A stretch of 64,000 nt of DNA from Otatea glauca (GCA_036346275.1 CM070719.1:33757591-33821590); one strand, 5' to 3'. Counted from the first letter of the stretch, positions 45,511 through 58,147 are shown. Notes: generated by a model not told the origin, from the letters alone. Translations and numbers: made by a program.

Positions 45511-46030
45511 AAGATTACTGCTGTATTGAAAACAGGATTTTTGCATTTGATTAAAGTGTTTTGGTCCGTTTTGGTCTGTACTAACCCAAATTCGTGATAG
45601 AATTGATGCGCAGGGTTCATGGTGGAACCTAGAAGGGTCTTCTTGTCTTTGTGGATGTAGGTCATCATATGGTGGTCATGGTGAGGCGAAGGGAGGCTGG
45701 AACTAGGCATGGGATGGCCGGAGGTTCAAGTTGGCGGATGTTCGCCGGAAGATGGCCGGAGATAAAATTGGTTTAGTCCCAAGAAATAGGAGATCAGTGG
45801 AGAAGCTAGCTTATCACTACTTGGATCAATGAGAGCTGTTGGGTTGCAGTTCTGGAAGATAGAGTAGTGGATAAGTGTAGCTTGCTTTGAAAACCGTGCA
45901 AGAAAACCCATTTGTGTGGTGGGTTTTGGATTAGCCCTTGCATGGCTGGTTGAGTGGGTTAATCCTAGCCCTTGATGGATGCTCTAGGGTTTAGAAGCTC
46001 ATCCAAGGGTGGTAGGTGACCCAAGAGCAC

Positions 46031-46038
46031 TATAAATA
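46031..46038 (+). promoter_or_regulatory. TATA box of copia-2
   Basis: TATAAATA then GAGGGGA, matching 1631 and 12527. Confidence 0.75.
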
Positions 46039-46922
46039 GAGGGGACGGGGCAGCCTCCCCTGTGTGAAGGTTTTTGATGCTCCTTTGAGCTTTGCCCACA
46101 TGAATGTGAGGATTTGTAACCTCTCCTTCCAGAAATGAAATGTTCTTCATTTATATTCATGTTTCATTTCCGTTACGAATTTAAATTCCTCATTTACTTT
46201 CTTGCAATTACATTTACACAATTTGGATTTGCCTCCTCTCCTTCTAATTGCTTATGAATCTTTTGCTGAGGTTTATGATTGATTCCTTCTTGAAATCCTA
46301 TTTCAATCATCTAGGCTATCCATGCGTTCTTGTTGCAAAAAGTTGATCTTTTGCGTTCTTGAATGCTTTACCATGTAGATTGCGTATCCTTGAGTTTCTT
46401 TGTGTTCTCTTGCTTGTTGGGATGTGTGGGAATTCATTCAAGATCACTTTGATCATCAAAACCCCACAAGCAAGCCTCGATTGAAGTTCTTTCGGTTTTT
46501 ATTGAAACTTGGTATGTTCTTCATTCCCGGGCATAAAGGTCAAAACTTTGACATCAATCCTTGTGATTGAAGGTTGGAATAAGTTCCTGACATCCCGAGG
46601 ACCTTATCTACCAAGTTTGGTTGAGTTTGGATCAACAGATCAAAAGATACATCAATTTTCCTATTTGAACCTGTGCTGAAAACGCTGTTCATATGCCTGA
46701 TTTCACTATAGCTATAGTAACCTGGTAGTATCGTCCCCAGAGTGCGATTGCACCGGCCTCAGGCTGATTTTTGAGAAAATTGACCCTTTCGCTTCCATTT
46801 GATATCTATGGATTTTGGCTTGGTTTCTTTGGGTGAAAATCTGCATTTGTGATCTTCCTTAGAGAACATATTTCAATTTGGGATCATTCACCCCCCTCTG
46901 ATCGCCATCTCGGTCTTTCAAT

Positions 46923-46934
46923 TGGTATCAGAGC
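46923..46934 (+). other. Primer binding site (tRNA-iMet type), copia-2
   Basis: TGGTATCAGAGC two bases after the LTR end. Confidence 0.92.
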
Positions 46935-46975
46935 CGGTTTTGCCCTTTCATAGATCTTGACCGGTCTCAAGAGCT

Positions 46976-49662
46976 ATGGTGATGGACAAATATTCCACCA
47001 AGCCTCCTATTTTCTCTGGAGTTGATTTTCCTTTTTGGAAATCTCGAATGAAATCATACATCACTGCCCAGGGCTTCCTGACATGGCAGAAGGTGAAACT
47101 CCCGTATGAGGTTCCTGCTGATGAAAACGTCACGGCCGGCAATATGGCTGACGTTGAGGCAAACGCTAAGGTAAGGAATATTCTCATACAGGGTCTTAGC
47201 CAGAGTGAGTATGATAGGATTTCTCATCTCTGTTACGCTCACGAGATTTGGGTGACCCTCGATGCTTACCATGAGGGCACCACCCAAATCAAGACGGTTC
47301 GACAGGACCAATTCAAGCGTGAGTTCAACAAGTTTGAACAACACGCTGGTGAGAGTCTTGACGAGTGCTTTGGTCGGTTTGCAAAGATATTGAGCGACCT
47401 CCGAGCAGTCGATTGCATATACCCTGATTCGGATAATGCTCGACATTTCTTGACTGCACTCAATCTTCGAGTTTGGGAAATGAAGGTGACTACCATCAAG
47501 GACTCTACTGATTTGTCGACATTGACTCTTGATGGGTTGTATTCCCATCTCAAGACTCATGAGATCGACGTCGTCTCTCACAAGATGAAATCTCAGTCGA
47601 TGGCTCAGTCACCTATCCCATCGGGTCTTCCTCCGAATCCTCTCTTGTTTTTTCTTCTGGGTTCTCTCTCTCTGCTCTTTGCGATGTAAGCGATGAGTTC
47701 TGGAATGATTTCTAGAAAATGAGCTTGCACTTGTTGCTCAAAAATTTACTAATATTTACAAGAGGGTGAGAGAGAGGAAGAGAGGGGGCAAGATCATTTG
47801 CTTCGAGTGTGGTGGCCCCAACCACGTTCGAGCAAACTGTGCCCGGTTGGAGAAGGGCAAAAACGAACAAGGCGGTTCGAGCAAGAACGACTACACCGAC
47901 ATGAACCGCAACAAGAAGGCCCCAGCTCGTAAGCTGGCAAAGAAGAAGTACCGCAACTTTGCTAAGAACAAGAAGCTCTTTCACAGGGTCCTCGCCGCAC
48001 TGGACGACATCGAGCTCTCTGATACGGAGAACTGGAGCGATGCAAGCGAGGACGATCCGCAAGAGAAGGTGAAGGGCAGCGACGACTTCTCTGGCATGTG
48101 CTTCATGGCAGGCGCCATTGAAGTAAGCGACTCGATTTGTCTGACTACACGGATGAGGTACCCACCTACGACGAGTTAAATGATGCCTTCTGTAAATTAG
48201 GCAAGTTTCATGCTAAGACTAGGTCGAGGTGTTCTAAGTTAGAGAAAGAGGTAGATAGCCTGTCTCGGGAGTTAGCTTCACTTAAATCATGTTCCTCCCG
48301 AGACTTTGATAGCTGTACACTCTACGATGCTTTGCTTGTGGAGCTGGAGAACCTAAGGACTTTGCATGATAGTGTGCTTGTTGAACTTCATGGTCTTAGG
48401 TTGAAGAATGCTAGCACTAGTTCTGTTGATGCTATTCCTGTTGAGGCTAGTTTTCTTCATGCTCACTCTACTCCTTCATGTTCAAATTGCCCTAAATTGT
48501 TTGCCGAAATTGATGCCATGAGCGATCACCTTAGGAAGCTTTCTTCTAGAAACGATGAACTTGAAATGCATGCTTGTAAGGACCTAGTCGGCTCTTGTGA
48601 GGGCTGTAGGCAACTAAAACTTGACAATGATGCTTTGAATGTCAAGTGTGATCAACTTGCTAAGGACTTACTAGTTAAGTCACAAACTGGTTGCCTGCTA
48701 TGTGTTGGGGTTAGGGATGATATGGATAAAATCCATGTCGAACTTAAGAAGAAGTTAGAAGACCAAGTCTATAGGATTAGAAATGCGTCGTGTGTTTCTT
48801 GTGAGGCCCTCAAGATTGAGGCAGCCGTGCTGAGGGAGAAAAATGCACGTGCTGAGAGAGCTCATCTTTCTGGTTCTTCTTCCTCTTCTTCCCCTGTTCT
48901 TCTTGTGCCTCTTTCTTCCGAGATTTCCAGTATCTCATGAGCACTCTCGAGAAGTTTGTTGGAGGCAAAAAGAAGCTCAATCTTATTCTAAACCAATCCA
49001 AGATTAGTAGATTTAATCAAGGTCTAGGATTTAATCCCTTGGAGCACGCTCGAGCGCATCCTCCCACCATTGTGCGCGGCTCCAAGAGTGGTGAGATTGT
49101 GGTAGCTCCCAGAGTGAGTACCACCGTGTTTAGGTCTACTGGGGTTGTCCATAGGACTTCTAACCAGAAGGGTGTTACTCCTGTTGCTTCTGCCTCTAGC
49201 AAGGCGAAGTACACATGTACCTTCTGTAAGAAGGATAGTCACCTAGTAGATTTTTGCTTCAGGCACGCCAATAACACTCGGTGTGAGCGTGTTGCTGCTC
49301 TTAGGGGTATTCATGGTCATCCCCAGACTCTGAATGCTCCTAAGGCATACACTGCTTCTAGACAGGTTAGAGAGTCGCCTGTTTTTGGGCAGCGTACAGG
49401 ACTCGGTTTTCAAGCTGTTTCTTCGAGTTTTAGTCCTGGAGCTGTTCGTTGTCAGTCTTTTCGTCTTCCTCTTGATATTCCTCGTTTTTCCCATCGAGGT
49501 AGATATCAGCGGTGTGAAGTGTTTTCTGGTAGGAGATTTAGGCAGCCTCACTGGGATGGTCTAGCCTTTGCACCACGGCGGGCCAACCCAGTTATAGCTC
49601 CTAGATCATCTACTAGTGTTGCTACTGATCGTTTTAGGGTTAAACGTAAGAGAGACAATTGA
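46976..49662 (+). pseudogene. gag of copia-2 (capsid, two zinc knuckles, coiled coil)
   Basis: ATG at 46976 (or 46982, MDKYST, which copia-1 also has). The capsid domain (LTR-copia gag type) is open to 47689: FPFWKSRMKSYI, EYDRISHLCYAHEIWVTLDA, ESLDECFGRFAKILSDLR. A frameshift lies near 47615 and a stop near 47715. The first knuckle CFECGGPNHVRANC is at about 47799-47840. The coiled-coil region is 48137-48940 (LEKEVDSLSRELASL, LRKLSSRNDELEM). The second knuckle CTFCKKDSHLVDFC is at about 49216-49257, followed by an Arg-rich tail. Gag packages the RNA into particles. Three or four lesions prevent a full product. Confidence 0.9.
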
Positions 49663-49785
49663 GTCTAGTCTTCTCCTATGGATGGTACTCTGAGGCGTCA
49701 GGTGGTTCAGTATTAGGTCCCCAAGTCTTTACTCTATCCCAGTACTGAGTCATCTTTCTCTCTTGTGTCTTGATCTGGTTCGTCA

Positions 49786-50385
49786 GATGGGGAAGGGAGA
49801 TGTTTGGATTGTCGACTCCGGTTGTTCTCGTCATATGACCGGAGATTCTCGATGGTTCTCTTCCCTAGTTCGAGCCCCCGGTGATGAGTGATCAATTTTG
49901 GGGATGCTTTTTCAGGTAGAGTCATTGCTAAAGGTACTATCTGCATTAATGACAATTTCATTCTTAAAGATGTTGCCTTAGTGAGTAAGCTGCAATACAA
50001 TTTGTTTTCTGTTTCTCAGCTTATTGATGACTCTTTCGAGGTGAGTTTCAATAGTAGCGCCTGTAGAATCCTCGATTCTTCAGGAGAGTTAGTTTGCGGG
50101 ATTTCTAGATATGGGAGAGTCTTTCATGTTGATTTTTCTGCTTCTTTTGGAGACTCTCTCCATTGTTTGATTGCTTCAGAGTCCCGTGATCTCTCCTTCT
50201 GGCATAGGAGACTTGGTCACATTAGATTTGATCATTTGACCCGAGTTAGCAGTCACGACCTCATTCGTGGTTTGCCTAAACTCAAAATGGTCAAAGACTT
50301 AGTTTGCTCTCCTTGCCGACATGGCAAGATGGTTGCTGCTTCTCATCCCCGTGTCACTGTTGTGATGACTGATGCACTAGGATAG
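49786..50385 (+). pseudogene. Protease and GAG-pre-integrase of copia-2
   Basis: MGKGDVWIVDSGCSRHMTG holds the protease Asp-Ser-Gly. A one-base loss near 49888 relative to copia-1 (GATGAGTGATC versus GATGAGTTGATC) stops the frame. The rest (49888-50385) is open and ends with SFWHRRLGHIRFDHLTRVSS and CSPCRHGKM, the HHCC zinc module of integrase. A stop (TAG) follows at 50383. Confidence 0.9.
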
Positions 50386-51060
50386 CTTTTACATATGGAC
50401 ATGGTTGGTCCAGCTAGAGTGTAGTCAGTGGGTGGGAAGTGGTATGTTCTTGTCATTGTTGATGATTTTTTTAGGTACTCTTGGGTGTTTTTCATATCCT
50501 CGAAGGATGAGACTTTTACCCATTTTAGGAGTTTGGTTCATAAGTTGTCTTTTGAGCTCCCTGGTGCCCTACGAGCTATAGCAGTGACAATAGCACGGAG
50601 TTCAAGAACTCCTATTTTGAGAGTTTCTGTATGGAGTCTGGTTTAGAGCATCAGTTCTCCTCTTCTTACGTCCCTCAGCAGAATGACGTAGTGGAAAGGA
50701 AGAATAGGACCCTGGTAGAGATGGCCAGGATAATGCTAGACGAGTACAGTTCTCCTAAGAAGTTTTGGGCTGAGGCTATAGCTACTGCTTGCCATGTTTC
50801 TAATCGTGTATTCTTGAGAGCACATTTGCACCGCACTTCTTATGAGTTGAGGTATGGGCGAAAGCACGGTGTTTCTCATTTTCATGTGTTTGGTTGCAAG
50901 TGTTTTATTTTAATGTCTGGTAACTTGGATAAGTTTGAGTCTCGTTCTTCTGACGGTATCTTTCTGGGTTACTCGACCTCTTCTCGTAGCTATAGGGTCT
51001 GGAGTTGCGATGCCCATAGGATCATAGAGACATGTGAAGTGACCTTTGATGAGGCTAGCC
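50386..51060 (+). pseudogene. Integrase of copia-2
   Basis: VLVIVDDFFRY carries the first Asp of the DDE triad. A one-base deletion near 50581 (copia-1 reads TATACGCAG, here TATAGCAG) shifts frame just before the second Asp (DNSTEF). The rest resumes at 50631 with YVPQQNDVVERKNRTL (Glu) and the C-terminal FGCKCFILMSGNLDKFESRS, DGIFLGYSTSSRSYRVWS. There is also a stop in the ARV-SVGG segment at 50422. Otherwise well preserved. Confidence 0.92.
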
Positions 51061-52453
51061 CAGGATCTAGACCTGATATTTCAGGCTCTTCTTCTTCCTC
51101 CGAGACTATCTTTGTAGAGGATGAGGATGATGGAGATGATGGTGTTCTACCTGATCCAGTCCCCTCTACACCTGAGGTGCCACCAGTTTCCATTTCTGCA
51201 CCTCAGGAAGGCCAGCCCTTGCCTTCTGACTCTCATGCAGCTAGTGGCTCTGCTCCTACCTCTTCTGTGCATGAGGTAGAGGCCACTTCTTCATCTGGAC
51301 CTTCTTGTCATATTCAGCGTTCTCATCCACCTGATCAGATCATCGGCGATCTGTTTGAGCGAGTCACTCGCTCAAAAATAGGTTTGTCCAGTTTCTGCCT
51401 TCACTCTACCTTTGTTGCCTCGTTTGAGCCGAAGGATGTGACTCATGCATTATCTGACGAGTCTTGGACTAATGCTATGCATGAGGAACTTGAAAACTTC
51501 GAGAGGAACAAAGTCTGGCAGCTTGTAGAACATCCATCTGGTCATAATGTCATTGGGACCAAGTGGGTGTTCAAAAACAAGCAGAGTGAGGATGGGGTTG
51601 TCATTCGCAACAAAGCTAGGCTAGTTACAGGGCTTTTCTCAAAGTTGAGGGTCTTGACTTTGAGGAGACTTTTGCCTCGTAGCTAGACTAGAGGCTATCA
51701 GATCCTGCTTGCATTCTCTCGCATCCCGGGCTTCAAGCTCTATCAAATGGATTTCAAGAGTGCATTCCTCAATGGCTATATTGAGGAAGAGGTTTATGTC
51801 AAACAACCTCCGAGATTTGAGAACCCCAAGTTTTGAGTCATGTATACAAGCTTTCCAAAGCTTTGTATGGACTCAAGCAGCCCCGAGCATGGTATGAGAG
51901 GCTCAAGTCTTATCTTCTCAGCCATGACTTCAAGATGGGCATAGTAGACAAGACTCTGTTCATCAAACACCATGAGTCGCATTTTCTTTTCGTCCAGATT
52001 TATGTGGACGATATCATTCTTGGTGGCTCATCTCATTCGCTTGTGTCTCAGTTTTCTGAGGTGATGAGCACAGAGTTTGAGATGAGTATGATTGGCGAGT
52101 TGAGCTACTTTCTTGGCTTCCAAATCAAGCAGACTCGGGAGGGTACTTTCCTGCACCAAGGTAAGTACACTCGGGACCTCCTAAGGTGGTTTGATATGGC
52201 TGATGGTAAGCTGGTGATGACTCGTATGACCACCACTGTTGTCCTCGAGCCTGACGAGTATGGTGAGCCTGCTGATCAGAAGGAGTTCCAAAGTATGATT
52301 GGCTCCCTCCTGTATCTCACCGCTTCGAGGCCGGACATACATTTTGCTGTGTGTCTGTGCGCTCGATTTCAGGCTTCTCCTCGCGTCTCTCACCGCCAGG
52401 CGGTGAAGTGCATCTTCAGGTACCTTCGTGCTACCACTGATTATGGTATTTGA
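51061..52453 (+). pseudogene. Linker and reverse transcriptase of copia-2
   Basis: A Ser/acidic linker (SGSSSSSETIFVEDEDDGDD) then HPPDQIIGDLFERVTRSKIG and ESWTNAMHEELENFERN, VIGTKWVFKNKQSEDGVVIR. Small deletions at about 51630-51700 break the ARLVAQGF segment. The palm is open from 51833: LSKALYGLKQPRAWYERLKS, the catalytic YVDDIILGGSSHS, YFLGFQIKQTREGTFLHQGK, and SRPDIHFAVCLCARFQ. The polymerase would copy genomic RNA into cDNA. Confidence 0.92.
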
Positions 52454-52954
52454 TACTCTTCCTCTTCTTGTCTGTCCCTGAGAGCCTTTTCCGATGCCAA
52501 CTTTGCTGGCTGTAGGATAGATAGGAAGAGTACTTCTAGCACTTGCCATTTCATTGGCACTTCTCTTGTTTGTTGGTCGTCTAGGAAGCAGTCCGGAGTT
52601 GCACAGTCCACCGCTGAGGCCGAGTATGTTACTGCAGCCAGTTGCTATAGCCAGGTGCTCTGGATGAGATCGACCTTGCGGGACTTTGGGTTAGAGATAG
52701 AGAGTGTGCCACTTTTCTGTGACAACACTTCTGCTATTTGCATTGCTAAGAACCCAGTGCAGCATTCTCGGACCAAGCAAATTGATATTAGATATCACTG
52801 CCTTAGAGACCATGTGGAGAAGGGTGATATCGCACTTCAGTTCGTAGAGAGTGATCTTCAGTTAGCCGATATCTTTACCAAGCCTTTGGATAGCTCCAGA
52901 TTTGTTACCTTGAGGAGTGAGCTTGGAGTCGTGAGCCCTTACGGCCTATCGTGA
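52454..52954 (+). pseudogene. RNase H of copia-2
   Basis: Continues from RT after a TGA at 52453. Motifs: FSDANFAGCRIDRKS (first active-site Asp), STAEAEYVTAAS (Glu), CDNTSAICIAKNP (Asp), HSRTKQIDIRYHCLRDHVEK, ADIFTKPL. It ends at TGA 52952, immediately before a GGGGGAG tract. Apart from the single stop it is intact. Confidence 0.93.
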
Positions 52955-54685
52955 GGGGGAGCTAGTTTGTATATTATGTATAATATATTCCCTTCCAGTT
53001 TTTCTCTTCTTTGTGTTTCTTTTGGGTGATTTTGGGCTTACTTTCTTGAGTTGAGTTCATTCACTTAGACTTCTAACATGCCTTGCATGGACCTCTTATC
53101 TTGTGCTTTAGGTGTTCTCTCTTCTCTCTAGGTTGAGTTCCCTCATAGTTTTATAAGTCTAGTAGGTGTTGGACCTCCTGGGTAGACAGGGTCTGTGTGC
53201 ACTCCTTAGTTGGGATCTAGAGTCAGCTTCCCTATGTCAGTCACTGGGGAAGATAAGAGCGAGTCTGAGCCGTAGTGAGTCTCTTCTATCTTTTCTATGC
53301 TCAATAGCCACCCAGTTTGCAATTTTCTCGACTTCTTCTCCTCATTCTGTTTTTCTGGTTGTTATTGAGTTCATTTGGGTTTTCTTTATACCTAATCTTG
53401 ATAATAACTCAACTTTAACAACATTTGAGCTTAAAATTGATTCATTTGTTGAGGGGGAGTTTGGGAATCTGTTCATGCATTGCATTTAGACTGCATTTTC
53501 TGTTTTATGAGCTTTGTCTATTATGCAATTGACTCAATCTTCATGAAATACATCATGCTATATCTTTTGAAGGAAATCACTAGCTTAGATATGTCCAAGT
53601 TCATTTATCAAGCTAAGGTTAATTAAAATCTGAAAAACTTGAAAGATTTAAATGAAAACTTGATGAAACATGTTGCTTTTACTTACTAAGTTTCTTCTCT
53701 AGGGGCTTTTACCACGAATTGTGAAATTTTGGATTTCTCTAGAGTCCCTATAGCAACTTGGGTGAAATTTGCTTGATCCATATTTGAGTCCTTCAAAATT
53801 GCTCATATGTGCTAAATTGAAATCAAGAAAAATTTGACTCTTTTGTGCAAAATTGATCTCAACACTTTATATTCACGAGACGGCTTCCCATTGCATTTGG
53901 GATGAACTTGGAATATATTGTGTATGACTAAGATCATTCTCTTAAGAGTTACTCTTGAGATGATCGAAAATGGCTTGAGTCAATCAATAAAGAAAAATGC
54001 AAAAATCAAACACATAAGTGGGTAAAGAATGCAAATAATGTCAAACATTTGCACCCCGCTATGTTTTTCAAAGTCTTAAAGAAAATTTGCATAAATTGAA
54101 AAATGAGCTCGAAGGACCTTATATGCACTTCAAAATTCCCCAAAGTGTTGAGTAGGTTGAACTCTAGGTTTTCCATTTGATCCTTGAGTGGTTTTGCTTC
54201 TAGCTTTGAAACTTTGCTAAGTTTTGCACTTGTCAAATCTTGCTAAAAAATGACACATTTTCAAAACTTAGCTTATGAGCAAAATTTGTTATTTGCACTT
54301 GGACATGTCTTAGTTTAGTCATAATCTGAGATTGATAAGCTTGGTGTCATATCCTGTCACTACGATCAATTGGATAATCTTCAAAGCTCCCTTAGGTTGC
54401 ATTTAATGCATACATAAAAAGGGGGAGAAAATTTCATTTTGATGCCTATATTGCCAAAAGGGGGAGAAAACATATAAAAGGCATCATTAAAAATGGGAAA
54501 GCTTATTTGGTTCTTACGATCTTTGTAAAATTTTGCTAATTCTTATCGATCATAATAACATAATCACATTTGGCACTTATGATTGGATTTTAGAGTTTTT
54601 TGTGGAAAACTTGCTCTCTCCTTGATTTAGCTCTAAAATATGTCTTACCAACTTGGTCATCTTCTCAGTCTATTCTCTTTGGACC
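52955..54685 (+). other. 3' non-coding region of copia-2 with repeated polypurine tracts
   Basis: G-rich purine tracts at about 52952, 53451, 54419 and 54459. No supported ORF, although some Sireviruses have an env-like gene at this position. Homologous to 10073-11640. Ends where element G inserted. Confidence 0.8.
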
Positions 54686-55336
54686 TGTTTGCACCAAAAT
54701 TTGGCAAGTCTGGTCAAAATCGGCAATAAAGTCAAAGATACGGAATTAACGGACAGGATGAAAATGTTTGGAGATATTTTGGTAACGGCAAAATCTTTAA
54801 GGAAATAACTATCCGAGATAAGGCCGATACGGATCAAAACTTGGAACGTGTTGTAGTCGGACACGATCGGCCGAAGGGTATAAAAGAAGGACCAGAGCAA
54901 GCTGCGAAAACAACGATACAATACAATCAACCAGCTTTTACTTTCTTCCTTCCTGTCGACTAGGAGTAGCTTTTGTAATTTAGTCTCTGTAATCGATTTT
55001 GATCAATAAAGTTGCGCATCGCCGATTGTTGATCTTCGTCAATTACGCCCACAGGTTTGATTTGTTCTGATTTTGTTGCCCATCGCCTTCTTCAGAATCG
55101 ATCTACCTTTACCCTCTGATTAGCCTTAATCGGCTAATTAGACTTACCCTGTTACCTTGATCTTAATCGGCTTTAAGCTGATTGAGTCTAAGCCGATTGA
55201 TCGTTACGATTGGCTTTGATTAAATTTTATATTTTTACCTTGTCAGTTATAGGTAAGTCGACTGGCACGCTCTTGAACTGTGTTAAATGCGGTGTGTTCT
55301 TTGTCGAAACCCTACATCAAGTTTTTGACGCCAACA
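54686..55336 (+). repeat. 5' LTR of element G
   Basis: About 651 bp, TGTTTGCACC to GACGCCAACA. TATAAAAG at 54879-54886. The second half has several ATCGGCT/AGCCGAT words (55109-55200). The end is inferred from CA and the nearby primer site; the partner LTR is outside the window. Confidence 0.8.
54879..54886 (+). promoter_or_regulatory. TATA box of element G
   Basis: TATAAAAG within GAAGGGTATAAAAGAAGG. Confidence 0.72.
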
Positions 55337-55341
55337 CACTC

Positions 55342-55361
55342 TTGGCACGCCCGGTGGGACC
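55342..55361 (+). other. Primer binding site of element G
   Basis: TTGGCACGCCCGGTGGGACC, five bases after the proposed LTR end and touching the first gag ATG (55362). The tRNA is not assigned. Confidence 0.7.
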
Positions 55362-58147
55362 ATGTCTTCATCAGGAAAGTCAATTCCACCATCAGATCTG
55401 AATGCAGAAGCCATAATCGTCCCAACAATGGATGATTTGACCGCAGAACAACGTCAGGAAATAGAGGCTCGGAAGACTACGTTGGAGGAGATGATGTTGT
55501 CGTTATCGTAAAACCGGACGTGGCGCCACTCAAAATCCACCTGCCGACGGTCAACGCCTAGGAGATGCAGTGTCACGTAACCGATAGCCGATATCGCCGC
55601 TCAAGCCGAATTATCGGCTATGATCAATCAGTCTGTGCACCACGCCTTAATAAATCAATCATCGGCTCTCGTGACAACGCTCAAGTCGATGATAGCAAAT
55701 AGCGTTAAATCCATAGCCTAGGAGTTAGCCTCGTCAAGAAGCCTGCTTGACCCATTACAAGCTCTGCCTAATTATCCTGTTTTTTCAGTAGCGCAAAACA
55801 CGCAGAGCTCAACAGCCGATCCTAAACCATCGGCTATAACCTCACCCCCTACAATGATGCCTACTCAGCCGACCGTAATATTGCCTAGAGATCCACGGTC
55901 AAGTGGGGTAAGCCATTACCATTCCTACACCGATACCGCCAAGTTAGACGCATCGATAAATCTGCCGCCGTCGGCTCCGTTCTATGATTTTCCCCAATCG
56001 GTTCCACAGCCGATTGGCTCCGAGAGATTTTCTCAAAATCCTACCATGCTTAGAAACCCAGGTCAACATAGGGTAGTGACATACTCAGAGCCGTTTGTCC
56101 CAGTGCCGGAACCTCAAGTCAGGCATAATCGGCATGATCAGTATGGTCGTGTGCCGACGATGCAGCATAATTGGCAACCCGAGCTTGCACTCGGGGGGCA
56201 GGCTGCCAACTATGACCAACATTATCAAGGGCCTGCTATGCCAATGGCCGATAATGTAAATTGGGCAGATCAGATTTCCGCTGTTTTACGTGACCAGTTC
56301 GGCATACAGCCTAAGGGAAAGGTTATCGGCTATAGAAAGCCGTATCCTGACTACATAGATCGTATGCCATACCCTCATAATTTCAGAGTACCAGACTTTG
56401 CGAAATTCTCTGGTGATGATTTGACTACGACGTTGGAACACATCGGACGCTTTATCGCTCAATGCGGCGAAGCGGCTCAGTCCGATGGACTAAAAATAAG
56501 ATTGTTCCCATTGTCATTGTTCGGAGCAGCTTTTACCTGGTTTACCTGTTTACCTCCGAATTCGGTCCACTTATGGAACGATTTGGAAAGCCGGTTTCAC
56601 GAATACTTCTTTTACGCGCTTTGGAGCTCGTGATTTCGATCTAAGCTCATCCATCGTAAATTTGGGAATCGGTAATTGATTACATTAAAAGGTTTAGGGA
56701 GACTAGGAATCGATGTTTTAGCGTCACTTTGCCCGATAATCAACTTGCTGATTTGGCGTTTCAAGGGTTAATTCCTCCGCTTAGGGAGAAGTTTGGAGGG
56801 CAAGAGTTCGCTGATCTGAGTCACTTGCTTCATCTTGTATCGGCTCAAGAAAGCCGATTCCCTGATAGTAAAGCGTTTAAAGATAGATTCAAGAACAATA
56901 ATAATGAGAAAGACAAGGCCAAAGTCAATATGGTCGAATATTGTCCTAGTGATTCTTCAGAAGACGATGAAGCAGAAATAAATATAGCTGAATGGGTAAA
57001 GGGATCTAAAAGTCCTTAGTCCGTTTACAAAGCCGACTAGAAATAAGTCGGAAGTTAAATATGCTTTTGATGTTTCCAAATGTGATTGTATTTTTGATCT
57101 GTTATTACAAGAAAAGATAATACGGTTACCCGAGGGACATATTATACCATCGACTGACGAGATCAAGAAACGCAGGTATTGCAAGTGGCACCATTCTTTT
57201 TCTCACAATACTAATGACTGCAATATTTTCCGTCAACAGATCCAGTCGGCTATTGAGGACGGTCGGCTAAAATTTGCTAACGAGCCGACCATGCAAGTCG
57301 ATGCTGACCCGTTTCCAATCAACATGGTTCAATGTTCGGCTAAAGGAAAGGAGCCGATACATGATGAGACAAAAAAAGGATCGGCAGGTCAATATGCAGC
57401 CGAATTCAAACGCTGAAAATTACGATCGGCTCACTACAAATAGAAGCCGATCACGAAGGAAAAAATTTGAGGACCATTAAACCCAAGGGCAATCCTCGGG
57501 TGGGTAAATGGTACAAAGCTGAAAAATCGCCATCAAAACAATCGGCCAAAAGGCCAGGACCAACTTTTTCACAACTGATGGATAAATATGAAAGGATGAA
57601 TAGCCGACCGCGATATCCTGCTCGTCAGTCGAATAATTTATATCACACTGAAAACGTAGAAAGGGCCCATAGAAGATGTCCTTTTTGGCAGTTTTGTTGG
57701 GAAAGGGGAGTAGCACTGCCATCCCCGTATACGTGCCCGATGGAACATTACCCCCGCGACGATTGGCCAAGGCAATCGGCTAAAGATAGGCTATCTGGGT
57801 CGATTCGAGGTTACAACGAAGGTTTCAGAAAGCCTGTTCACGAAAGGATATCTGAACCAAAGCAAGAACCAAACCAGGTCGAAGTACGGAGGTCAAACAT
57901 TGACCAAGATAATCTCGTCGGCAAGATAAGAAAACCAGTAGAGCCTAAGCCTAGATGGTGTCCGTCTGGCCTTAGCCGATCGCAACGCCGGCGACTTCAG
58001 AGGCTAAGGACTCAAGAGATTCGGGAAGCTGACACAGAAAACAGAGGGACGAAACTTTCAATGAGCTTCGTTCGGTCAAAATTGTCAAGAAAGAATGGAG
58101 GAAAAAAGAACAAGCTGAAGAAGATTTTGAATCGGCAGATGATCTAG
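55362..58147 (+). pseudogene. gag of element G
   Basis: ATG at 55362 (MSSSGKSIPPSDLNAEAI) stops at 55511. The frame resumes by 55854 with a Pro/Gln-rich region, then the capsid (YPHNFRVPDFAKFSGDDL, LFPLSLFGAAFTWFTCLPP), a frameshift near 56620, and ADLAFQGLIPPLREKFGGQE at 56750. A CCHC/CHHC-like zinc motif CKWHHSFSHNTNDC is at about 57181-57222. A basic nucleocapsid-like piece (57467-58147) includes the tract MNSRPRYPARQS and SGLSRSQRRRLQRLR. It forms the particle shell and binds RNA. Four or so breaks make it non-functional as it stands. Confidence 0.85.

Larger units (their letters stand above)
44847..46920 (+). repeat. 5' LTR of copia-2
   Basis: 2074 bp, TGAAGGACC...GGTCTTTCA. It shares the TATA region and U5 with copia-1 but has a different U3, containing a 33/34-bp tandem array and a roughly 180-bp duplication instead of the GGTGCTACTGGCC motifs. 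TATA at 46031-46038. Confidence 0.92.
44847..54685 (+). mobile_element. Sirevirus-type Copia retrotransposon copia-2 (5' part up to insertion of G)
   Basis: 5' LTR, iMet-type PBS, gag with two CCHC knuckles, protease, integrase, RT, RNase H and the 3' non-coding region with repeated GGGGGAG tracts. The left target duplication is ACTGG (44842-44846), identical to that of copia-1. At 54686 the 3' region is cut by element G, so the 3' LTR lies beyond the window. It is closely related to copia-1 but has far fewer breaks, so it is younger. It is inserted in the protease of F. Confidence 0.92.

Noticed and set aside
46965..47581. Minus-strand ORFs over the gag of copia-2
   Set aside because: Shadows of the real gag frame; they do not persist in copia-1.
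52955..54680. An env-like gene after Sirevirus pol
   Set aside because: Some Sireviruses have one, but no long ORF, signal peptide or membrane segment is visible here in either copy.
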